Shown: positions 1 to 3,713 of the stretch, one piece after another
Position numbering within the stretch: the first letter of the stretch is position 1
Layout of the letters: every line of letters starts with the position of its first letter
From: Methanobacterium sp.
Lineage (GTDB): Archaea > Methanobacteriota > Methanobacteria > Methanobacteriales > Methanobacteriaceae
Assembly (NCBI GenBank): GCA_003164415.1
Contig: PLTK01000185.1
Span: forward strand, 963-6,045
Length of the DNA: 5,083 nucleotides
Direction: 5' to 3'
The notes under the pieces: generated by a model
What the model was told of the DNA's origin: nothing
Seen by the model: the letters and a program-made list of their open reading frames with translations, nothing else
The model's database searches: none
Translations under genes and position numbers: made by a program

Positions 1-2319
1 TGGAATTTGATATTCTGGATTATATAGATCATCATAATCTATTTTACTGATAATATTCTCTCTATGTTTATACGATTCATATTTCCATTTTCCTGGAACA
101 TTCGAAACTAGATCGTCACATGCTTTTCCAGTATAAGCAATTGAATCTGTTTTAACTGATACTAGTTTATGAATCAAACCAGAGTTTGTTAGGTGTTCGA
201 TCCTATCCAGGACTGCAACAATATTCCTATCAATAACATATTGGCTTAATGGTAACATGTTTTTGGAATATTTCTTATTGAATGTATCGATTTCATAGCT
301 TAAGTATAGATCATCAGCTAAAGTGATATACTTTGTTAATCCACACTCGTTTTTACTAGTAAATAATCTATCACATCTCATTTTTTCAGTTGCTTTAAGT
401 GAATATGAATTTTGGATATAACCAATGAATTCATTGCATACTGATTTTGTTAATGGTGTTTTAGGATTAGTCTTTGATTCTTCATCTAACATCTTTTGAA
501 TCAATTCCTTGAATGGATTTTCGATTAACGTAGGCTTTAATACTTTAGTTATGATAATCTGTTCTTTGAATTTATTGACTAAGTATCCTGAATAGTAATT
601 TCCTACTGACATAAAGTCACTGACTGTTGCATTTCCGATGGCAGATACAAAGTAAAAATATTCATCAACAATATTAATTGCTGCATCATAATCTTCTGGC
701 ATTGTCTTTGAATTGATTACTGGAATATACGGCAATGTCATCAATTCAAATGTATGTGCTTTGTTCCTATCGCATACATGTACGTATTTGGGATTTATGT
801 TATTTGAATAGTTTATGTTAATTGGTTTTGGTTTAGACATCGTTTGATTAACAGTACTAAATAGATTAAGTTTCTCTGCAATGGCTAAAAATGGAGTGTA
901 TTTTTTAAACCTATCTGTTAATTCAAATTGATCAAGAACACCAATTTTTTCATATAATGCATGTGTGTCTAATAGTTCACCAGTCATAAATAAAGTATCA
1001 TTACTAACGAAACTATTTATTATTGGTGTACCATTTTTGACTTGAATTTTAATTGATTCCAAACTGGCTGTTTTAATATCTTCTATTGGATTAAAACTAT
1101 CATCGATTTTTATAATTTGTTTAACTGGAATTGATTTATAATAATGCTTTTTTAATACGCTGTGTTCGCTAGATGTGATGTAGTATAAATGATCATTGGC
1201 GCATACAAATCTATTAAATGAACCTTTCTTATCGCCAGTATGTTTCCATTCTGTTTTCATCCACTGATCTGTTATGATAAAGTTTTTTGATGTTGTTTTC
1301 AATAAATTTTTTAGATCAGTTACTGTCCACACATCTTTATTTTTAATGAAATCAATCTGTTTGCTAAGTCTATATTTTTCGACATTCTCGATTAAATGAT
1401 CTTTGACACAATGGTTCTGGATGATAGCATTGTTTGCTTGTATGTCATAAGGTAACTTAACAAATGATACATGTTTCAATGGCATATCATCGAATTGATT
1501 TGATTTTGTTGGTAACTTTTTCTTGTCTGATTCATATATATCTTTACCAGTATTGATAACAATTTCATATGACTCTGGTTGAATTGGTTCCAAGTAATCT
1601 TCGGCAATATCATTTACAATATCCTTAATTTCATTAAGTGTCTTATTCTCAACTGAAATAGAACCATCCTTTTTATGTTGTTTCTCACTAACGATAAAAA
1701 GTATCGTATAATAGACAACACCATTGTATCTAGTTCCTTTCTTTATTGATGATAGATTTTTGATCTGTTTTTCGATTATAGCTTTGGTCTTTGGTTTATT
1801 TTTGATCTTCAGAAGTTCCTGTTTGAGTTCATCGATTTTCACATGTTTGACTTTTGGAGCAATTGTTTTCCAAATACCAAGCCAATATTTAGTATCACCT
1901 TTTGGAAACTTTTGTAGCTTCTTGGTATTAATTCCGGATAGCTTTATGTTATTCCATAGTTGATATCTTAGTAGTTGATCATCCTTTTTATCTAATTTAA
2001 ATTTGTCGATATTATTTTTGATTGCCTGTTCGATTTTTGTTGGATTGGATTTCGGTATTGATTTAGTTTTTTTTCCAGTTTTGGGCGCTACTGGTTCTTC
2101 TTCATCATCAATATCCTCAATTGATGGTTGTTTGAGGTTAACCTTCTTACCGGTCTTGGGTTTCTTTCCGGTTTTAGTTTTCACTGGTTTCTTAGTAGCT
2201 GCTTTAGCATCCTTGAGTGCCTTTGTGGCCTTCTCAATTGCCTCTAGATTAAGCTTCTTAGCAGTAAATAATTTCCTGAGTTCAGTATCAAGTTGGGCTA
2301 TAGTTTTTTTTGCCGACAT
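1..2319 (-). CDS. Protein-primed family B DNA polymerase, C-terminus cut by window edge
   Basis: Reading leftwards from an ATG at 2319-2317, 773 codons stay open to base 1. A stop lies nine bases upstream of this ATG, so the start is fixed. The palm motifs are in order: motif A D517-R-N-K-A-H-T, followed shortly by I-P-V-I-N; motif B K625-S-V-C-N629-E-F-I-G633; motif C V-K-T-D725-S-I. A G-x-W-x-x-E stretch (743-748) matches the segment after motif C in phi29-type enzymes. The gaps between motifs (108 and 100 residues) leave room for the TPR1 and TPR2 insertions of protein-primed enzymes. Residues 1-90 are Lys-rich, with KTGKK at 49-53, 55-59 and 80-84 and an acidic patch at 68-75. I see no 3'-5' exonuclease motifs. 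Residues 296-385 instead have a Cys304 ... N-D-H377 arrangement like an OTU-type protease fold. The expected role is genome replication from a terminal protein. The family is fairly sure; the subgroup is not. Confidence 0.85.
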   Translation of the reverse strand, partial: MSAKKTIAQLDTELRKLFTAKKLNLEAIEKATKALKDAKAATKKPVKTKTGKKPKTGKKVNLKQPSIEDIDDEEEPVAPKTGKKTKSIPKSNPTKIEQAIKNNIDKFKLDKKDDQLLRYQLWNNIKLSGINTKKLQKFPKGDTKYWLGIWKTIAPKVKHVKIDELKQELLKIKNKPKTKAIIEKQIKNLSSIKKGTRYNGVVYYTILFIVSEKQHKKDGSISVENKTLNEIKDIVNDIAEDYLEPIQPESYEIVINTGKDIYESDKKKLPTKSNQFDDMPLKHVSFVKLPYDIQANNAIIQNHCVKDHLIENVEKYRLSKQIDFIKNKDVWTVTDLKNLLKTTSKNFIITDQWMKTEWKHTGDKKGSFNRFVCANDHLYYITSSEHSVLKKHYYKSIPVKQIIKIDDSFNPIEDIKTASLESIKIQVKNGTPIINSFVSNDTLFMTGELLDTHALYEKIGVLDQFELTDRFKKYTPFLAIAEKLNLFSTVNQTMSKPKPININYSNNINPKYVHVCDRNKAHTFELMTLPYIPVINSKTMPEDYDAAINIVDEYFYFVSAIGNATVSDFMSVGNYYSGYLVNKFKEQIIITKVLKPTLIENPFKELIQKMLDEESKTNPKTPLTKSVCNEFIGYIQNSYSLKATEKMRCDRLFTSKNECGLTKYITLADDLYLSYEIDTFNKKYSKNMLPLSQYVIDRNIVAVLDRIEHLTNSGLIHKLVSVKTDSIAYTGKACDDLVSNVPGKWKYESYKHRENIISKIDYDDLYNPEYQIP

Positions 2320-2340
2320 TCCGTATTATATATACTAGTA

Positions 2341-2370
2341 TTATATATTATTTTTTTAAATAATATATAA
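2341..2370. repeat. Perfect 13-bp inverted repeat, TTTT loop
   Basis: TTATATATTATTT (2341-2353) and AAATAATATATAA (2358-2370) are exact reverse complements around a four-T loop. The repeat lies mid-way between two divergent genes, so it is not a 3' terminator of either. It could be a regulator site, a cruciform or part of a replication signal, or chance in A/T-only DNA. Confidence 0.6.
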
Positions 2371-2397
2371 ATAATTTAAAAATATTATATTATACTA

Positions 2398-2405
2398 TAG
2401 TATAT
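2398..2405 (+). promoter_or_regulatory. TAGTATAT motif before the zinc-ribbon gene
   Basis: This motif ends one base before the ATG at 2407 and lies inside a 14-base palindrome. The same octamer precedes the polymerase gene (2337-2330, - strand) and the gene at 2929 (2916-2923). It is a candidate shared core promoter or initiator, and it would imply very short leaders. Confidence 0.4.
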
Positions 2406-2406
2406 A

Positions 2407-2904
2407 ATGTTAAGTATAGAAGAGTTTGGTCGCGGTAAATGCAGTTCATGTAATGAAACATGTGACTTCGAACAATTAATAAAAAGAGATGGAGCTAGGA
2501 CAATTTTCTTTGGATCATGCGTTTCATGTAGGTATAAAAATAATATGTTAGAAAATAAGGTTTGTAAATGCTGTAAACAGATAAAACCTAAGACTGAGTT
2601 TTATAAATTTAGTAAATACTTTCTACCAAATTGTAAACAATGTCATAAGGACAATTATAGAAAAGCACATCCAAAGGGACAAAGAAAACCATACACCCCT
2701 AAACGAAATGCAGTTCTAAATAAATCAATGTTCAAAACTGAGTTTAAGAATCAACAGGAGTATAGACTACAATATAGTAGAATAAAAAATCAGATGAAAC
2801 GCTTTGAAAAACAGAGTAAAAAAACAATCGATTCTAGAATAGCAGTTGTTTATAGTTTTGCCGCAAAGCGCGATTATTCAACGGATATTTTTAAATACAT
2901 TTAA
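2407..2904 (+). CDS. Small protein with two Cys4 zinc ribbons
   Basis: The 165-residue protein has two clear Cys4 modules. The first is C12-x2-C15 ... C38-x2-C41. The second is C53-x2-C56 (CKCC) ... C76-x2-C79. Between its Cys pairs the second module reads K-Q-I-K-P-K-T-E-F-Y, the pattern of zinc ribbons often found beside HNH nucleases and in viral DNA-binding proteins. No H-N-H catalytic residues follow. Residues 80-150 are very basic and rich in Lys, Arg and Gln, which suits nucleic-acid binding. A TAG stop nine bases upstream fixes the ATG. The gene is divergent from the polymerase gene and 24 bases ahead of the next gene, in the same frame. A transcription-factor or DNA-binding role is inferred. 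I do not recognise a named family. Confidence 0.75.
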   Translation: MLSIEEFGRGKCSSCNETCDFEQLIKRDGARTIFFGSCVSCRYKNNMLENKVCKCCKQIKPKTEFYKFSKYFLPNCKQCHKDNYRKAHPKGQRKPYTPKRNAVLNKSMFKTEFKNQQEYRLQYSRIKNQMKRFEKQSKKTIDSRIAVVYSFAAKRDYSTDIFKYI

Positions 2905-2915
2905 ATATATAATAA

Positions 2916-2923
2916 TAGTATAT
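2916..2923 (+). promoter_or_regulatory. TAGTATAT motif before the 2929 gene
   Basis: This is the third copy of the octamer found before the polymerase and zinc-ribbon genes. It sits in the 24-base gap between two rightward genes and ends five bases before the ATG. It suggests the downstream gene has its own transcript rather than relying on read-through from upstream. Confidence 0.4.
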
Positions 2924-2928
2924 TTAGA

Positions 2929-3258
2929 ATGGATGAATACTATGAAGAAATGAAACAAGAATTGCAAACTAAATATAAAGAGTATACTAGATTTGCAACA
3001 GATGATATTGATAGATATGCAGCAGCATATGCATTTTGGTTTAAAGAAAAAATGGCACATGAAACTACTTCAAAAGAAAATGATGAATTCAATAATGAAG
3101 AATTAAGACGTGTATCAACAAAAAAAGATTGGGCAAAATGGATATTTATAGCAAACGCACTACAAGAAACTGAAGATCTAATAATGAATAAATTTAACGA
3201 AGAAACTATAAAAAAGTTAGAATTCAGAATTGGAAAATTATTGGATATAGAAAATTAA
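2929..3258 (+). CDS. Acidic helical protein of unknown function, 109 aa
   Basis: I do not recognise this protein. It is rich in Glu, Lys, Asp and Ala with almost no Gly or Pro, so it should be mainly alpha-helical. Visible helices are about residues 1-22 (acidic start, then Lys/Glu repeats), 24-45 (with an aromatic A-Y-A-F-W-F patch) and 57-105. It has no Cys, signal peptide or membrane segment. The start ATG follows a TAGTATAT motif. The frame is the same as the upstream zinc-ribbon gene, separated by that gene's TAA and eight sense codons. The last codons and the 3' region resemble those of the next gene: both proteins end in Glu-Asn-stop, followed by a shared two-hairpin element. Codon use matches the neighbours and the frame is clean, so it is probably real. 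Confidence 0.65.
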   Translation: MDEYYEEMKQELQTKYKEYTRFATDDIDRYAAAYAFWFKEKMAHETTSKENDEFNNEELRRVSTKKDWAKWIFIANALQETEDLIMNKFNEETIKKLEFRIGKLLDIEN

Positions 3259-3273
3259 TTTCTGTTGCTAGTC

Positions 3274-3310
3274 TGTTAATAGCACCGTATTAACAATCCT
3301 GATGTTTTTT
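3274..3310 (+). terminator. Copy A hairpin 1 plus T6 run
   Basis: TGTTAATA (3274-3281) pairs perfectly with TATTAACA (3288-3295) around the loop GCACCG. Six T's follow nine bases later. Hairpin plus T-run after a stop codon suggests a transcript end, similar in spirit to the palindromic 3' ends known from giant viruses. The gap before the T's is longer than in a bacterial intrinsic terminator. Confidence 0.4.
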
Positions 3311-3324
3311 ATTTGTTTATATAT

Positions 3325-3346
3325 ACGATCTATTAATTTAGGTCGT
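3325..3346 (+). other. Copy A hairpin 2, TTAATT loop
   Basis: ACGATCTA (3325-3332) pairs with TAGGTCGT (3339-3346): eight pairs, one of them T-G, around TTAATT. It matches the hairpin at 3683-3704 with two compensating pair changes. The T-G pair is stable only in + strand RNA; in the opposite strand it would be an A-C mismatch. Confidence 0.65.
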
Positions 3347-3365
3347 CTAAATAATCTCAATATAA

Positions 3366-3375
3366 TATATAAAAG
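3366..3375 (+). promoter_or_regulatory. TATA-like box before the small basic gene
   Basis: TATATAAAAG matches a eukaryotic TATA box and lies two bases before the TTG at 3378. This gene lacks the TAGTATAT octamer seen before the other three genes, so it may belong to a different expression class. If the box sets transcription start about 30 bases downstream, translation would begin at the internal ATG 3432 rather than near 3378. Confidence 0.35.
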
Positions 3376-3377
3376 AA

Positions 3378-3608
3378 TTGCCCGTGAATAAAGGAGTTGC
3401 CGATAAAAATAAAGCATACTATAAATGGGGTATGCATGGAACGAAATACTATTTCAATCCTAATAATGCTAAATCAGAACAAGAAGCTCGAGAAAAAGCT
3501 GCCAAACAAGGTAGAGCAATCGAGAGAAGTATAGCTTTAAGAAAAACTAAAAATCATCTTAGACCAACTATAGGAGGAATTTCAACTAAATATTTATTCG
3601 AAAATTAA
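3378..3608 (+). CDS. Small basic protein, possible virion core protein; no ATG at expected start
   Basis: The frame encodes about 76 residues, rich in Lys and Arg. Its central pattern is K-W-G-x-x-G-x-K-Y-Y-F, then S-x-x-x-A-x-x-K-A-x-x-Q-G-R-A-I. I associate this pattern with short conserved proteins of eukaryotic DNA viruses, but cannot name a family. Its size and charge would suit DNA binding or condensation in the virion. There is no in-frame ATG before Met19 (3432), and a stop at 3363-3365 blocks upstream extension. The text reads GAATTGCCCGTG; removing one T gives ATG-CCC-GTG in the same frame, which looks like the natural start. It could also be a true TTG start, or a shorter protein from 3432 that would lose the KWG motif's first part. 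The gene is convergent with the PLA2 gene and followed by copy B of the two-hairpin element. Confidence 0.65.
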   Translation: MPVNKGVADKNKAYYKWGMHGTKYYFNPNNAKSEQEAREKAAKQGRAIERSIALRKTKNHLRPTIGGISTKYLFEN

Positions 3609-3624
3609 TATCTAAATCTAATTT

Positions 3625-3661
3625 GTTAGTGGTAACAGCACCTATCCATTAGCCCGTTTTT
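3625..3661 (+). terminator. Copy B hairpin 1 plus T5 run
   Basis: GTTAGTGG (3625-3632) pairs with CCATTAGC (3646-3653) using two G-U pairs, and the loop contains AGCACC. Five T's follow. Compared with copy A, one A-T pair has become G-C and two A-T pairs have become G-U, so pairing is kept while sequence drifts. A transcript-end role is inferred. Confidence 0.4.
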
Positions 3662-3682
3662 GTATAGTCATTTTGTATATAT

Positions 3683-3704
3683 ACGTTCAATTAATTTTGG
3701 ACGT
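3683..3704 (+). other. Copy B hairpin 2, TTAATT loop
   Basis: ACGTTCAA (3683-3690) pairs with TTGGACGT (3697-3704) around the same TTAATT loop as copy A. Pairs 4 and 7 are flipped relative to copy A (A-T to T-A, T-A to A-T), and the T-G pair at position 5 is retained. Beyond one mismatch the stem continues for five A/T pairs (3677-3681 with 3706-3710). Confidence 0.65.
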
Positions 3705-3713
3705 TTATATCTT

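Larger units (their letters stand above)
2320..2406. promoter_or_regulatory. Divergent promoter region between polymerase and zinc-ribbon genes
   Basis: These 87 bases are almost entirely A and T and must hold the 5' signals of both flanking genes. The sequence TAGTATAT lies just before each ATG: at 2398-2405 on the + strand, and at 2337-2330 on the - strand. A perfect 14-base palindrome, TATACTATAGTATA (2391-2404), covers the right copy, and ATACTAGTAT (2332-2341) covers the left one. A 13-bp hairpin sits between them. No bacterial-type ribosome site is visible. The promoter role is inferred from position and shared motifs. Confidence 0.6.
3250..3346 (+). repeat. Two-hairpin 3' element, copy A
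   Basis: This is one of two diverged copies (the other is 3600-3704). Similarity begins with GAAAATTAAT, which spans the last codons and stop of the upstream gene. Hairpin 1 (3274-3281 with 3288-3295, loop GCACCG) starts 16 bases after the stop, counting from G3275. A six-T run follows (3305-3310). After a 30-base spacer with TATATAT comes hairpin 2 (3325-3332 with 3339-3346, loop TTAATT). The layout suggests an RNA 3'-end or termination signal, but that function is inferred. No gene is seen between 3259 and 3377. Confidence 0.7.
3600..3704 (+). repeat. Two-hairpin 3' element, copy B
   Basis: This is the second copy of the element at 3250-3346. It begins with the same GAAAATTAAT across the last codons and stop. 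Hairpin 1 (3625-3632 with 3646-3653, AGCACC inside the 13-base loop) again starts 16 bases after the stop. Five T's follow at 3657-3661, and hairpin 2 lies at 3683-3704 after a 29-base spacer. It fills the gap between the convergent small basic and PLA2 genes. The PLA2 stop is nine bases beyond its right edge, so antisense transcripts of that gene would cross it. Confidence 0.7.

Noticed and set aside
1724..2338. Two + strand open frames (1724-1963 and 2003-2338) with hydrophobic translations
   Set aside because: They lie opposite the polymerase gene. Their hydrophobic, Ser/Phe-rich products are what the antisense of Lys-rich coding sequence gives.
2878..3060. - strand open frame opposite the start of the 2929 gene
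   Set aside because: It is low-complexity Ile/Phe/Cys translation antisense to a cleaner + strand gene, with no recognisable motif.
3298..3310. CTGATG in copy A suggesting a hammerhead ribozyme core
   Set aside because: There is no matching GAAA strand or three-stem junction, and copy B lacks the motif.
3621..3704. tRNA-like look of copy B (TTAGTGGTAAC-AGC like a D-arm, GTTCAATT like a B box)
   Set aside because: No 7-bp acceptor stem or anticodon arm can be drawn. The supposed B box lies inside an 8-bp stem with a six-base loop, and copy A does not keep the B-box bases.
3250..3704. Integron attC sites, because each small gene carries a foldable 3' element
   Set aside because: There are no attC core sequences or integrase, and the genome looks like that of a eukaryotic virus. 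Only a loose cassette analogy remains.
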